Notes: a model not told the origin generated them from the letters alone. Counted from the first letter of the stretch, positions 1 to 9,569 are shown. The stretch: 64,000 nucleotides of DNA from Thiodiazotropha sp040506975 (GCA_965211775.1 OZ242974.1:1736001-1800000); one strand, 5' to 3'. Numbers and translations are program-made.

Positions 1-1368
1 CCCCCTCTGCAGGGTTATATGTCCGCTGTGGGGCCAGTTCTTGAAGCGGTCGACGGCATAGGTCAGGCCAGATGTGGTTTCTGTCAGATAGGGTGTGTCG
101 ATCTGGGCCACATTGCCGAGGCAGACGATCTTGGTGCCGGGTCCGGCACGGGTGACCAGTGTCTTCATCTGTTTCGGGGTCAGATTCTGGGCTTCATCGA
201 GAATGATGTATTTGTTTAAGAAGGTACGGCCCCGCATGAAATTGAGGGAATGGATACGGATCCGGCTACGCAGCAGATCTTCAGTGGCGGCGCGTCCCCA
301 TTCACCCCCTTCTGTCTGGGTCAGAACCTCCAGATTATCCATCAGCGCGCCCATCCAGGGCGTCATTTTCTCTTCTTCAGTGCCGGGTAGAAAGCCGATA
401 TCCTCGCCTACCGGTACTGTAACCCGGGTCATGATGATTTCGCGGTAGAGATTGAGGTCAAGTGTCTGCACCAAGCCGGCAGCCAGGGTGAGCAGGGTCT
501 TGCCGGTGCCGGCCGTGCCCAGCAGTGAGACGAAATCGAGCTCGGGGTCGAGCAGCAGATTCAAGGCGAAATTCTGCTCCTGATTGCGTGCCGTGATGCC
601 CCACACCGCGTGCTTGGGATTGGTGAAGTCCTCCATCAGTTCAATGGTTGCATTGTTCTCCTCTTTCTTCCTGACGATGGCTTGAAAGCCCTCATCTCCC
701 GGCAGATGCAGGCATTGGCTGGGATACCAGGCTTCAGTATCGGGTCCGGCGATCCGATAGAAGGTCCGACCCTCCTCCTGCCATGACTCGAGCTCCTTGG
801 TGTGCTGCTCCCAGAAACCCGCCGGCAGACTCTCCATGCCGCTGTAGAGGAGATTGACATCCTCCAGGACCTTGTCATTGGAGTAATCCTCGGCATGAAT
901 GCCGACCACGGCAGCCTTGATGCGCAGGTTGATATCCTTCGATACCAGTATGATTTTTCTTTCCGGGTATTCCGACTGCAGGCTGAGGGCTGTCGCGAGT
1001 ATTGTGTTGTCGGGTGTATTGCCCGGCAGTGTCGAGGGCAGGTCACCGCTGATTGGCTTGGTCTGGAAAAAAAGATGGCCGCTGAGGGACTCGGTGCCGC
1101 CATTCAGCTGCAGGGTGTTAAGAGGAATGCCGTCGCAAATGGCGGATTGAGGTACATTGCCCATCAACTCATCGAGGAAACGACTGGTTTGGCGGACATT
1201 CCTCGCAACCTCAGACATACCTTTTTTTCCCTTATCCAGCTCTTCCAACACCACCATCGGCAGGTAGATATCGTGCTCCTTGAAGCGGAACAGGGCGGAT
1301 GGGTCATGCATCAGTACATTGGTATCGAGGACGAAAAGACGGGTATTGTTGGATCGTTTTTCTGACAT
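1..1368 (-). CDS. PhoH-like ATPase with N-terminal PIN domain (3' end outside window)
   Basis: The minus-strand frame is open from an ATG at 1368 to the window edge, so the C-terminus is missing. The first ~150 residues are a PIN domain (LDTNVLMHDP near the start, acidic residues in VLEELDKG and an NTILATA stretch), the fold of Mg-dependent ribonucleases. From about residue 240 follows a PhoH ATPase with Walker A GTAGTGKT near residue 283 and the Walker B-like LDEAQN near residue 391. The PIN-PhoH fusion is a known family thought to couple helicase-like ATPase activity to RNA cleavage; its role here is inferred. No neighbour in the window points to a specific partner. Confidence 0.93.
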   Translation of the reverse strand, partial: MSEKRSNNTRLFVLDTNVLMHDPSALFRFKEHDIYLPMVVLEELDKGKKGMSEVARNVRQTSRFLDELMGNVPQSAICDGIPLNTLQLNGGTESLSGHLFFQTKPISGDLPSTLPGNTPDNTILATALSLQSEYPERKIILVSKDINLRIKAAVVGIHAEDYSNDKVLEDVNLLYSGMESLPAGFWEQHTKELESWQEEGRTFYRIAGPDTEAWYPSQCLHLPGDEGFQAIVRKKEENNATIELMEDFTNPKHAVWGITARNQEQNFALNLLLDPELDFVSLLGTAGTGKTLLTLAAGLVQTLDLNLYREIIMTRVTVPVGEDIGFLPGTEEEKMTPWMGALMDNLEVLTQTEGGEWGRAATEDLLRSRIRIHSLNFMRGRTFLNKYIILDEAQNLTPKQMKTLVTRAGPGTKIVCLGNVAQIDTPYLTETTSGLTYAVDRFKNWPHSGHITLQRG

Positions 1369-1387
1369 CTGCGTATTGGTTTATCTT

Positions 1388-1403
1388 AGTGTTAACAGGC
1401 CCT
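1388..1403 (+). repeat. Dispersed GTTAACAGGCCCT repeat, copy 1
   Basis: This intergenic copy reads AGTGTTAACAGGCCCT. The same core recurs at about 9607, 13767, 16799 and 23637, each time between genes. Here the GATTGGA part seen upstream of the core in other copies is degraded. Function is unknown. Confidence 0.6.
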
Positions 1404-1502
1404 GGTTTGGATAGCAAAGCCAACCCGGTTAAAGTGGTGAACGGACTGCCCACCACCACGGAGCTGGGTGTTTTCGCTGATTGAGAATGGGAACGATAAT
1501 GC

Positions 1503-1988
1503 TCAGGCAAGTTTTCCGGCTCGCATCGCCTTCAAGGTGTCCAGGACTTCCTCTGCATGCCCCTTGACTTTGACCTTGCGCCACTCCCGGCGCAGATATC
1601 CACTCTCGTCGATCAGAAAGGTGCTGCGTTCTATGCCGCGTACCTGCCTGCCATACATCGATTTCATTTTTATGACGTCGAATGCGTGACAAAGCTTCTC
1701 CTCTTTATCGGCGATGAGATCGAATGGAAATCCTTGTTTTTGCTTAAAATTTTCCTGGGCCTTCAGGCTGTCCCTGGAGGCTCCGAGGATAATGGCGGAT
1801 TGGCGTCTGAACTTCGCAATCAAGGCGCTGAAATCCAGACCCTCCTGGGTACAGCCCGGAGTACTGGCTTTAGGGTAGAAATAGAGAACGATGGGTTTCC
1901 CGTGAAAGTCGGTGAGTTTGATGTGCTTGTCACCGGTAACTGGTAGCTCTATATCGGGCACGGGGTTTCCGATGGTGATGGCAGGCAT
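1503..1988 (-). CDS. bcp: Thioredoxin-dependent thiol peroxidase (Bcp-type peroxiredoxin)
   Basis: The 161-residue protein is a cytoplasmic peroxiredoxin that reduces hydrogen peroxide and organic peroxides with thioredoxin. The peroxidatic cysteine is C46 in the motif PKASTPGCTQE. The position five residues further on, where E. coli Bcp has its resolving cysteine, is not Cys, so the catalytic cycle may be 1-Cys or use another residue. I chose the ATG at 1988 because AGAGGAAG lies just upstream; the frame is open further 5', but that extension overlaps gcvR and has no family match. It follows gcvR on the same strand, the usual gammaproteobacterial arrangement. Confidence 0.93.
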   Translation of the reverse strand: MPAITIGNPVPDIELPVTGDKHIKLTDFHGKPIVLYFYPKASTPGCTQEGLDFSALIAKFRRQSAIILGASRDSLKAQENFKQKQGFPFDLIADKEEKLCHAFDVIKMKSMYGRQVRGIERSTFLIDESGYLRREWRKVKVKGHAEEVLDTLKAMRAGKLA

Positions 1989-2005
1989 AATACGCAGCTT
2001 CCTCT

Positions 2006-2545
2006 TTAGCCCTTGATGGGTTCTATGACGGCATCCAGATTCAAGGCATCGCAATAATCCATGAACTCTTCCCGCAGGGCGGCAATGTGGATTTCGGAGG
2101 GTATGCCGACACTCATGTGTACCGAAAACATGGGGGTGCCTGTGTGGGTCGCCGAATAGCTGTTGGTTACCATGTCCTCTATATTGATATTGCGCTCAGA
2201 GAAGAATTCAGCCAACTGATTGACAATACCGGGGTGGTCCATGGAGACCACTTCGACCATGTAAGGCAGGAGGTTGCTGCTGCGTACCTTGCCTTCCGTA
2301 CGCTTGCAGATGATGGTGAGTCCCAGGTCCTCCTGTAGTTCGGGTACGGCGGATTCAAGTTTCGCCAGGGTGTTCCAGGGACCCTCGATCAGCAGCAGGA
2401 TGGCGAATTCCCCCCCCAATACCGTCATTCTGCTGTCGGTAATATTGCAACCTTCATCAAGTATCTTTCTCGAAAGGGCTTTGACGATCCCAGGCTGATC
2501 TTTTCCAAGTGCTGAGATGACCAGATAATTCTTTGGCGTAGACAT
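2006..2545 (-). CDS. gcvR: Glycine cleavage system regulator GcvR, two ACT domains
   Basis: The 179-residue protein consists of two ACT domains, at about residues 5-85 (VISALGKDQPGIVKALS) and 95-170 (VEVVSMDHPGIVNQLAEFF). Both contain the ligand-loop pattern D-x-PGIV. In E. coli GcvR binds GcvA and represses the glycine cleavage operon when glycine is scarce. GcvA is not in this window, so the regulatory target is inferred from the family. The gene lies 17 bp before bcp and is divergent from dapA, a conserved neighbourhood. Confidence 0.9.
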   Translation of the reverse strand: MSTPKNYLVISALGKDQPGIVKALSRKILDEGCNITDSRMTVLGGEFAILLLIEGPWNTLAKLESAVPELQEDLGLTIICKRTEGKVRSSNLLPYMVEVVSMDHPGIVNQLAEFFSERNINIEDMVTNSYSATHTGTPMFSVHMSVGIPSEIHIAALREEFMDYCDALNLDAVIEPIKG

Positions 2546-2720
2546 AAAAATTGCTTAGTGTCGTATGGTTATTGGGAATTAAGCATAGAGTGTAACACCT
2601 GTTATCTGCGTCTAGCGATATTTTTACGACTATCCGGGGGCGCTTTTCCCATGCTACTTGTCATCATCACAAGCCACAGGATACCATTGCCGATCATTCA
2701 ATGAATCGGGGTGCGGGGCG

Positions 2721-3596
2721 ATGTTTCACGGCAGTATGGTAGCAATGATCACTCCCATGATGGAGGACGGCAGCCTGGATGATGCCGCTTTGCGTGCGCT
2801 TGTGGAGTTTCATATCCGGCAAGGCAGCGACGCGATCGTCGCAGTCGGCACCACCGGCGAGTCCGCCACCCTGGACGAAGAGGAGCATTGCGATGTGATC
2901 CGGCGGGTGGTCGACTATGTCGACGGCAGGGTGCCTGTGATTGCGGGTACCGGTGCGAACTCGACCCGGGAAGCCGTCACTCTGACTCAATGCGCCAAGG
3001 AGTCGGGTGCGGATGCCTGCCTTCTGGTGACCCCCTACTACAACAAACCCACTCAGGAGGGGCTCTATCAACACCATAAAGCGGTTGCCGAAGCGGTTGA
3101 TATTCCCCAGATTCTCTACAATGTGCCGGGACGTACTGCCTGCGATATGCTGCCTGAGACAATCGCCAGGTTGGCGCGGGTGCCGAACATCATCGGAGTC
3201 AAGGAGGCAACCGGTGATCTGTCGCGATTGCATCGGCTGCGTGAGCTTTGTGATGACTCATTTGAGTATTACAGCGGCGATGACGCCACTGGCTGTGAGT
3301 TCCTGTTACAGGGCGGACACGGCGTCATCTCGGTGACCGCGAATGCGGCTCCGCGCCTGATGCGCGAAATGAGTGTCGCCGCTCTGGCCGGCAGAGATGA
3401 AGAGGCGCGTGCGATCGATGCGAAGCTGGCCGGATTGCATAGTGCGTTGTTCATCGAATCCAACCCCATTCCTGTGAAATGGGCAATGATGAAACTGGGG
3501 TTGGCTAATCGTGGGATCCGGTTGCCGCTGACGTGGCTCAGCCCTTCGGCGGAAGATGAGGTTTTGCAGGCAATGCATCAGGCCGAAATTCTATGA
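2721..3596 (+). CDS. dapA: 4-hydroxy-tetrahydrodipicolinate synthase DapA
   Basis: DapA condenses pyruvate with aspartate semialdehyde in lysine and meso-diaminopimelate synthesis. The 291-residue length is typical. The Schiff-base lysine is K161 in GVKEATGD, the catalytic tyrosine is Y133 in YNVPGRT, and the GTTGES phosphate-like loop is at 43-48; these match E. coli numbering. The frame is open to 2658, but the family N-terminus (MFHGSMVAMITP) begins at the ATG at 2721, after a purine-rich GGGGCG. It is followed by bamC, as in E. coli. Confidence 0.96.
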   Translation: MFHGSMVAMITPMMEDGSLDDAALRALVEFHIRQGSDAIVAVGTTGESATLDEEEHCDVIRRVVDYVDGRVPVIAGTGANSTREAVTLTQCAKESGADACLLVTPYYNKPTQEGLYQHHKAVAEAVDIPQILYNVPGRTACDMLPETIARLARVPNIIGVKEATGDLSRLHRLRELCDDSFEYYSGDDATGCEFLLQGGHGVISVTANAAPRLMREMSVAALAGRDEEARAIDAKLAGLHSALFIESNPIPVKWAMMKLGLANRGIRLPLTWLSPSAEDEVLQAMHQAEIL

Positions 3597-3744
3597 GCAT
3601 TCACCAGGTGGGTATTCAGTACGGACCGTGCGTACCTGAATGGCCTCATTGTGTCTTCGTCAATGTATAGTGATTCCGTTTCAAACTTATCGCTCGTTTC
3701 CATTGTCATAGGCAACACATAATTACCAGACGATATTCTTAGAC

Positions 3745-4887
3745 ATGCAATCAGCTTTCGCTTTTCTGATAATCATTTCTCTGGCCTTCACGCTGACCGG
3801 ATGCAGTTCCGGAGGCGGCTATTTTTCCGACTCTGAACGTGTCTACCGCTCTCAGAAGGAGACGGTTGATGACCTCGAGGTGCCGCCGGACCTCAGTCGT
3901 TCGTCAATACAGGATGCCATGGCGATACCCGGCGCCGGGGCATCGTATGAGGAGTATGCCAATAAACGAGGCGGCGGCGGGGGTGCGGCCCTAGCTGTGA
4001 AAGATCAGGTTTTGCCGGAATTCAGCGATATAAGGGTTGAGCGTGACGGCGATCAGCGTTGGCTTGTGATCAATGCGGAAGCGCAGGACGTGTGGTCGAA
4101 AGTCGTCGAGTTTTGGCGCAGTACCGGACTCCTGCTGGTGGAGCAGGATCCGACCATCGGTGTCATGAAAACCGACTGGCTCGAGAGTCGTGCCGATATT
4201 AAGCAAGGCCCGATTACCGAGTTTTTTCGCAAGACCCTGGGCAGTATCTATTCATCGGCTACGCGCGACCAGTTTCGCGTACGCCTGGAGAAAGGGTTTG
4301 CGCGCGGAACCACCGAACTCTATCTGACTCATCGGGGCATGGAGGAGAAGCTGAAGGAGGATTTCAGCGGTAATGCCGACACGACCTACTGGACCCCCCG
4401 GCCCAATGATCCGGGTATCGAGGCTGCCATGCTACGCAGTATCATGGTCTATCTCGGGATGGCGAATGAGAATGCGGAGCAGGCCCTGGCCCGGGGAGAT
4501 GGGCGGGAACGGCGTTCCAAATTGATTAAAACCGGGGAACGCTCCGAGCTGTGGATCAATGAGGGCTTTGCCCGCGCATGGCGACTGACCGGCGTTGCAC
4601 TCGATCGTGTCGGATTTGCGGTGGAGGACCGGGATCGCTCATCCGGCATCTATTTCGTTCGTTACAGCGAGTTATCGGGCGCCGGCCAGGAAGACAAGGG
4701 GTTCTTTTCAAAGCTGGCTTTCTGGCGGGATGATGAAGACAGTATCGATAAAGAGACTCAATACCAGGTCAAACTCTCGGAACTCGATGAAAGAACACGG
4801 GTACGGATCAGAGACCAGGATGGTGCTGAAGCCGACATCAAGGCGGCCGGAAGAATTCTTACTATGATACACGAACAGATTCGCTGA
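3745..4887 (+). CDS. bamC: Outer membrane assembly lipoprotein BamC
   Basis: The 380-residue protein has a signal peptide ending in the lipobox LTGC, which puts the lipidated cysteine at C20. An unstructured segment with the VPPDLS motif typical of BamC follows, then two helix-grip domains. BamC is an accessory lipoprotein of the BAM complex that folds outer membrane beta-barrels. The position directly after dapA is the conserved one. Three bases separate its stop from the next gene's GTG, so the two are likely co-transcribed. Confidence 0.92.
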   Translation: MQSAFAFLIIISLAFTLTGCSSGGGYFSDSERVYRSQKETVDDLEVPPDLSRSSIQDAMAIPGAGASYEEYANKRGGGGGAALAVKDQVLPEFSDIRVERDGDQRWLVINAEAQDVWSKVVEFWRSTGLLLVEQDPTIGVMKTDWLESRADIKQGPITEFFRKTLGSIYSSATRDQFRVRLEKGFARGTTELYLTHRGMEEKLKEDFSGNADTTYWTPRPNDPGIEAAMLRSIMVYLGMANENAEQALARGDGRERRSKLIKTGERSELWINEGFARAWRLTGVALDRVGFAVEDRDRSSGIYFVRYSELSGAGQEDKGFFSKLAFWRDDEDSIDKETQYQVKLSELDERTRVRIRDQDGAEADIKAAGRILTMIHEQIR

Positions 4888-4890
4888 GGC

Positions 4891-5676
4891 GTGTCGTTAC
4901 GATTTGCCATACTGGGTAGCGGCAGTCAGGGAAATGCCCTGGTTATCGAGACCGCGTCAGTCAGAATTCTGGTGGATTGCGGGTTTCCAGCCCGCGAAAT
5001 CGAGCGTCGCCTGAGCGGGCTGGGCATTGAGGCGGATTCTCTGACCGCTATTCTTGTCACCCATGAGCATACGGACCATGTCCGGGGCCTGGGGCCCCTG
5101 GCCAGGCGTTATGGTATTCCGGTATGGATGACTGCGGGGACGTTCCATGGCGCCAATTACGGTAAGTTGCCCACGCTGCACCAGATTGACAGCCATACCG
5201 GGCGGTGGTCCATTGGCGACCTGGCTGTGGCCCCCTATCCGGTCCCTCATGACTCCAGAGAGCCCTGCCAATTTCTTTTTCGCGCCGGGGGAGGCACGCT
5301 GGGACTACTTACGGATACAGGTTATATAACGCCGCATATCGCAGGTATTCTGCAGGCATGCGACAGTCTGGTGCTTGAATTCAATCATGATTCGCAGATG
5401 TTGGCGAATGGGCCCTACCCCCCCAGTCTACAGGCAAGAGTCGGGGGGTCCCATGGCCATTTGAACAATCACCAGGCAGTTGGGCTGCTGAAGCGTTTAC
5501 AAACGTCCCGGCTGCAACACGTGGTGGCATCCCATCTGAGTGAGAAGAACAACTCCCCCGGACTGGTGACTGAGCTGGTGCTTCAGCAGTTGCCCGACCT
5601 GAGCGATCGGTTTTCCATCGCATCCCAGCATGATATTACAGATTGGTTTCGGCTGCCGCTCACACAAAAGGTCTGA
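4891..5676 (+). CDS. MBL-fold metallo-hydrolase of the YycJ type
   Basis: The 261-residue cytoplasmic metallo-beta-lactamase-fold protein has the di-metal signature HEHTDH at residues 58-63 and further metal-ligand candidates in VPHDS, LLTDTGYI and ASHLSEKN. It resembles the YycJ / phosphoribosyl cyclic phosphodiesterase-like group found next to dapA-bamC in gammaproteobacteria. Substrate is unknown: nuclease or phosphodiesterase activity is plausible. The GTG start at 4891 is three bases after bamC, which supports operon membership. Confidence 0.85.
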   Translation: MSLRFAILGSGSQGNALVIETASVRILVDCGFPAREIERRLSGLGIEADSLTAILVTHEHTDHVRGLGPLARRYGIPVWMTAGTFHGANYGKLPTLHQIDSHTGRWSIGDLAVAPYPVPHDSREPCQFLFRAGGGTLGLLTDTGYITPHIAGILQACDSLVLEFNHDSQMLANGPYPPSLQARVGGSHGHLNNHQAVGLLKRLQTSRLQHVVASHLSEKNNSPGLVTELVLQQLPDLSDRFSIASQHDITDWFRLPLTQKV

Positions 5677-5738
5677 AATCCTGTCAATATTAGCTCATCG
5701 CAAAATACTTAAATAATTTTAATTTTCAGTAAGTTGGT

Positions 5739-5744
5739 TATAAT
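5739..5744 (+). promoter_or_regulatory. Likely -10 element of the sqr promoter
   Basis: A perfect TATAAT lies in an AT-rich stretch 89 bp before the sqr start. Only a poor -35 candidate is visible about 17 bp upstream, which would suit an activator-dependent promoter. The GGAGG ribosome site for sqr is near 5818. Confidence 0.45.
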
Positions 5745-5832
5745 CCTAGGGTTTTTGTCAAAAGCGGTTTTTGCCTCCTCTCCCGGCTTTACCGCAATCC
5801 CATAATATCGGAGAGGATGGAGGTATTGTTCA

Positions 5833-7101
5833 ATGGCGCATATCGTCATTATGGGTGCTGGTACGGGGGGTATGCCCTGTGCCTACGAATTACGCATGGA
5901 GCTGGGGCGTGAACATGAGATCACGATGATCAATGAACGGGAGTATTTCCAGTTCGTGCCGTCCAATCCCTGGCTGGCTGTAGGTTGGCGCGATCGATCA
6001 CACATCACTTTCGATATTCGTCCTCACCTGGAACGCAAAGGTATCAATTTCATCTCCAAGCGAGTCGATAAAATCGATCCCGATGCAAATCAGCTGACAC
6101 TCGACGGCGGAGACAGCGTCAACTACGACTACCTTGTTGTCGCAACCGGCCCCCGGCTTGCTTTCGAAGAGGTTGAAGGTTCGGGACCGGACGGTTTCAC
6201 TGAATCGATCTGTACTGTGGATCATGCGGAAAGGGCCTATGGCGCCTACCAGGATCTGCTGGATGACCCTGGTCATGTGGTTATCGGCGCAATGCCCTTC
6301 GCCAGCTGTTTCGGTCCCGCTTATGAATTCGCCTTCATCATGGATTCGGATCTGCGAAAGCGTAAGATGCGAGACAAAGTACCGATGACATTCGTGACAT
6401 CCGAGCCGTATATCGGACATCTGGGCCTGGGCGGTGTCGGGGACTCGAAGGGTTTTCTCGAGAGTGAGTTTCGCAACCACCATATCAACTGGATCACTAA
6501 CGCCAAAGTAACGAAGGTCGAACAGGGCAAGATGGTCGTCGAGGAGTTTGACGATTCCGGGCACAAACTGAAGGAGCATCAGCTGGATTTCACCTATTCG
6601 ATGATGATCCCCGCATTCAAGGGTGTCGATGCTGTCGCCAACGTTGAGGGTTTGTGTAATCCCCGCGGTTTCGTTTTTGTCGACGACCATCAACGTAACC
6701 CAAAATATCCGAATATATTCGGCGCCGGTGTCTGTATCGCCATCCCGCCCGTGGAAGCGACCGCGGTCCCCACCGGGGCGCCCAAGACCGGTTATATGAT
6801 TGAGTCGATGGTGACCGCCATCGTTCACAACATCGCGGATGAACTGGCCGGCAAGGAGGGTACGACCCTGGCCACCTGGAATGCGGTCTGTCTTGCCGAC
6901 ATGGGAGATACCGGCGCCGCTTTTGTCGCATTACCGCAAATCCCGCCCCGTAATGTAGCCTGGTTCAAAAAAGGCAAGTGGGTGCACATGGCCAAGATTG
7001 CCTTTGAAAAGTATTTCATCCGCAAGATGAAGAAAGGGACCACTGAGCCGATATATGAGAAGTACATCCTCAAGATGCTGGGTATTGGGAAGTTGAAATA
7101 G
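5833..7101 (+). CDS. sqr: Sulfide:quinone oxidoreductase
   Basis: This 422-residue FAD enzyme oxidises sulfide and passes electrons to the membrane quinone pool. The N-terminal dinucleotide fold starts with GAGTGGMPCAYE. Three redox cysteines, C127 (ESICTVDH), C159 (ASCFGPAYE) and C353 (NAVCLADMGD), match C128, C160 and C356 of the structurally studied A. ferrooxidans enzyme, and similarity to that protein runs the whole length. The basic C-terminal helix (KYFIRKMKKG...) is the expected monotopic membrane anchor. It stands alone with its own promoter and terminator. It is the clearest metabolic marker in the window for sulfide-based energy metabolism. Confidence 0.96.
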   Translation: MAHIVIMGAGTGGMPCAYELRMELGREHEITMINEREYFQFVPSNPWLAVGWRDRSHITFDIRPHLERKGINFISKRVDKIDPDANQLTLDGGDSVNYDYLVVATGPRLAFEEVEGSGPDGFTESICTVDHAERAYGAYQDLLDDPGHVVIGAMPFASCFGPAYEFAFIMDSDLRKRKMRDKVPMTFVTSEPYIGHLGLGGVGDSKGFLESEFRNHHINWITNAKVTKVEQGKMVVEEFDDSGHKLKEHQLDFTYSMMIPAFKGVDAVANVEGLCNPRGFVFVDDHQRNPKYPNIFGAGVCIAIPPVEATAVPTGAPKTGYMIESMVTAIVHNIADELAGKEGTTLATWNAVCLADMGDTGAAFVALPQIPPRNVAWFKKGKWVHMAKIAFEKYFIRKMKKGTTEPIYEKYILKMLGIGKLK

Positions 7102-7126
7102 TCTCTTGCCATCGCGGAAAGGAGAG

Positions 7127-7150
7127 GCCCGGTCTGAAACCGGGCTTTTT
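7127..7150 (+). terminator. Rho-independent terminator of sqr
   Basis: A 7-bp GC stem (GCCCGGT / ACCGGGC) with a 5-nt loop is followed by five T, 26 bp after the sqr stop. Confidence 0.85.
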
Positions 7151-7659
7151 CGCCTTTCGGCAACAATCCTTGAAATCCCGTTTCGATAATTTCGTTCCCA
7201 GGTCCAACCCTAATTATCATGGGGTTGTCTGGTTACCCGCCATTCTCAGTTATCCGTTCTCAACCCGCCGCTCCTTCACGGCGGGTGTTGTAAAAGCAAG
7301 CCGCAAATAGACGCAAATCTTGATAAGTGCGCGAATGAAGGCAAATCCGGTGTTTTTGACGCTCCTGTATGGAGGCGGTAAGTTAGGGTCTGTGCCATAC
7401 ATTGTTGTACGATAATTTAATATATTCGCGTTCATTTGCGGACATAAAAACATTCGCGACGATTCGCGGATTACTTGTACATCCCACTCTTACCAGGTCA
7501 CCGATTCAGAGGCTGAAGATTGTGGGTATCAGCCAGGGTCAAGCAGGGGGCTGTCTCAGGCACCCTTGAGACCCTGACCGCTATCTTATAGGGCGCCTGA
7601 GTAATATAACCATTGGGTGAATTTGATATGCTGTGCACTCGGCAGGTGGAAGTGAGGCG
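7151..7659. other. Non-coding stretch with repeat fragments between sqr and ispG
   Basis: About 500 bp without a convincing gene. It holds a hairpin with arms at 7261-7270 and 7279-7290, then AAGCAAGCCGCAAATAGACG-type words from 7294 and, in opposite orientation, a 21-bp block at 7423-7443. That block is identical to part of the repeats at 16.7 kb and 50.5 kb. The ispG ribosome site lies at its end. Confidence 0.6.
7294..7478. repeat. CCGCAAATGAACGCG-type repeat cluster, copy A
   Basis: Direct-strand words (CCGCAAATAGACGCAAAT near 7300) face opposite-strand words (ATTCGCGTTCATTTGCGGAC at 7424-7443, ATTCGCGACGATTCGCGG further on). Bases 7423-7443 are the exact reverse complement of part of the repeat at 16743-16772. 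The arrangement is loosely inverted, like a decayed miniature element. Confidence 0.55.
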
Positions 7660-8874
7660 ATGACTGTGCCAATAAACAGACGCATTACCCGGGGTGTTCC
7701 GGTCGGTGGTGTATGGGTCGGTGCCGGCAATCCCGTCGTGGTGCAGTCGATGACCAACACCGATACGGCGGATGTGAATGCCAGTGTGGAACAGGTCAAG
7801 GCGCTCGCCCGGGCCGGTTCGGAACTGGTGCGACTGACTGTCAACAATGAGGCGGCGGCCGGGGCGATACCGGAGATTCGCGATCGCCTGGCGCGCCAGG
7901 GTATAGCGGTACCGCTGGTCGGCGATTTCCACTTCAACGGCCATCGTTTGCTCAGGGACCATCCGGCTTGTGCCGAGGCACTGGCCAAATACCGCATCAA
8001 CCCCGGTAATGTCGGCAGCGGCGAGAAGCGCGACAGCCAATTCGCCAGCATGATCGAAACCGCCTGCCGCTTTGATAAGCCGGTGCGTATCGGCGTCAAC
8101 TGGGGGAGTCTGGACAAAGGTCTGGTAGCGCGTCTGATGGATGAGAATACCCGGGCCGAAAAACCTCTCGACAGTGTCGGGATGGTGCATAAAGTGATGG
8201 TGGTGTCGGCCCTTGAGAGCGCTCAGCGTGCCGAGGAAGTGGGGCTCCCGGCCGACCGTATCGTACTCTCCTGTAAGATGAGTGGTGTCCAGGACTTGAT
8301 TGCGGTCTATCGAACCTTGGCGGCTGAATGCGACTATGCGCTCCACCTGGGGTTGACCGAAGCGGGGATGGGCTCCAAGGGTATCGTCGCCTCCAGCGCC
8401 GCCCTTGCGGTGCTGCTGCAGGAGGGTATCGGCGACACCATACGCATCTCACTGACCCCGGAACCCGGTGGGGCGAGAACCGAGGAGGTGATTGTCGCCC
8501 AGCAACTGCTGCAGTCGATGGGCATTCGTGCATTCACGCCAATGGTGGTTGCCTGCCCGGGATGCGGCCGCACCACGAGCACCTATTTCCAGCAGCTCGC
8601 CAAGGATGTGCAAAACCGCTTGCGCGACATGATGCCGGAGTGGCGCAAGGCGCATCCCGGGGTCGAGGCAATGTCGGTGGCCGTGATGGGGTGCGTGGTG
8701 AACGGGCCTGGGGAAAGCAAACAGGCTAATATCGGTATCAGCCTGCCGGGAACCGGCGAATCGCCGTCGGCGCCGGTGTATGTGGATGGTGAAAAGGTGA
8801 CTACGCTTAAAGGCGATGATATATCAGGGCAATTCATGGCATTGGTGGATGACTATGTCAAAGAACACTACTGA
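7660..8874 (+). CDS. ispG: 4-hydroxy-3-methylbut-2-enyl diphosphate synthase IspG
   Basis: IspG is the penultimate enzyme of the MEP isoprenoid pathway; it reductively converts MEcPP to HMBPP with a [4Fe-4S] cluster. The 404-residue protein has a TIM-barrel N-terminal part (VQSMTNTDTADV) and cluster ligands C299 and C302 (ACPGCGRT) plus C345 (MGCVVNGPGE). It is the shorter bacterial form without the plant/chlamydial insert. I prefer the ATG at 7660 because GGAAGTGAGG precedes it; an in-frame GTG at 7633 has no ribosome site. Confidence 0.95.
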   Translation: MTVPINRRITRGVPVGGVWVGAGNPVVVQSMTNTDTADVNASVEQVKALARAGSELVRLTVNNEAAAGAIPEIRDRLARQGIAVPLVGDFHFNGHRLLRDHPACAEALAKYRINPGNVGSGEKRDSQFASMIETACRFDKPVRIGVNWGSLDKGLVARLMDENTRAEKPLDSVGMVHKVMVVSALESAQRAEEVGLPADRIVLSCKMSGVQDLIAVYRTLAAECDYALHLGLTEAGMGSKGIVASSAALAVLLQEGIGDTIRISLTPEPGGARTEEVIVAQQLLQSMGIRAFTPMVVACPGCGRTTSTYFQQLAKDVQNRLRDMMPEWRKAHPGVEAMSVAVMGCVVNGPGESKQANIGISLPGTGESPSAPVYVDGEKVTTLKGDDISGQFMALVDDYVKEHY

Positions 8875-8973
8875 TAAAAAGCGATGAAGTTCTGATTTCA
8901 TCACCCTATCCCGGCCCTAGATCGAAATCGATGGAAGGGGATCGCAAACAACACAAACATACCGGAGGAAACG

Positions 8974-9465
8974 ATGAAGAGAGTGATGATAGCCGTATCC
9001 CTATGCTACGGCATCTCGATGGGTGTGGTGGCGAATGAAGCCGCACCGAGTGTCAGTGTCAAACGCCTTGCGCTGGAGTCGGCGAACCGGATCGCCCTGG
9101 GTGCGATTGAGGCATGCCGTAAACAGGGTATCCAGATCGGCGTCACTGTAGTTGACCGGGACGGGACGGTACAGGCGGTCATGCGTGACACAGTCGCTGC
9201 CCAGATTACGGTGCCGATCAGCCGCATGAAGGCTTTTACGGCGGCTAATTTCAATGCCGCGACATCAGTACTGAAGAGTCGTGCAAACACACCCATCGGC
9301 CAAATCGACGGCCTGGTCATGTCTGCCGGTGGATTGCCCGTTCAGGCAGGAGGTCAACTGCTTGGCGCCGTGGGCGTGAGTGGCGCGCCGTCCGGGGAAA
9401 CCGATGAGGCGTGCGCGCAGGCCGGTATCGATACTATCATCGACGATTTGGAGATGGAGATGTAA
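8974..9465 (+). CDS. Secreted GlcG/HbpS-family protein
   Basis: The 163-residue protein has an N-terminal signal peptide (about 20 residues, cut near VVANEA) and one GlcG/HbpS (DUF336) domain with family motifs VTVVDRDG, GGLPVQAGGQLLGAVGVSGAP and DEACAQAGID. Some members bind heme or are linked to glycolate use; none of those partners is nearby, so the ligand is open. Export to the periplasm is inferred from the signal. GGAGGAA sits at good spacing before the ATG. Confidence 0.85.
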   Translation: MKRVMIAVSLCYGISMGVVANEAAPSVSVKRLALESANRIALGAIEACRKQGIQIGVTVVDRDGTVQAVMRDTVAAQITVPISRMKAFTAANFNAATSVLKSRANTPIGQIDGLVMSAGGLPVQAGGQLLGAVGVSGAPSGETDEACAQAGIDTIIDDLEMEM

Positions 9466-9569
9466 CGGCCGGCTCCCCGGATGACCGGCGGGGCGTGAAA
9501 GTCGTAACGGTAGGAACGCCTGTCAAGTGCCGGTGCGCCCCCGCGCCCCGAAGGAAGTGCCCTTGGGGT

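Noticed and set aside
5998..6828. 276-codon minus-strand frame inside sqr
   Set aside because: sqr matches a known enzyme over its full length; the reverse frame has no motif.
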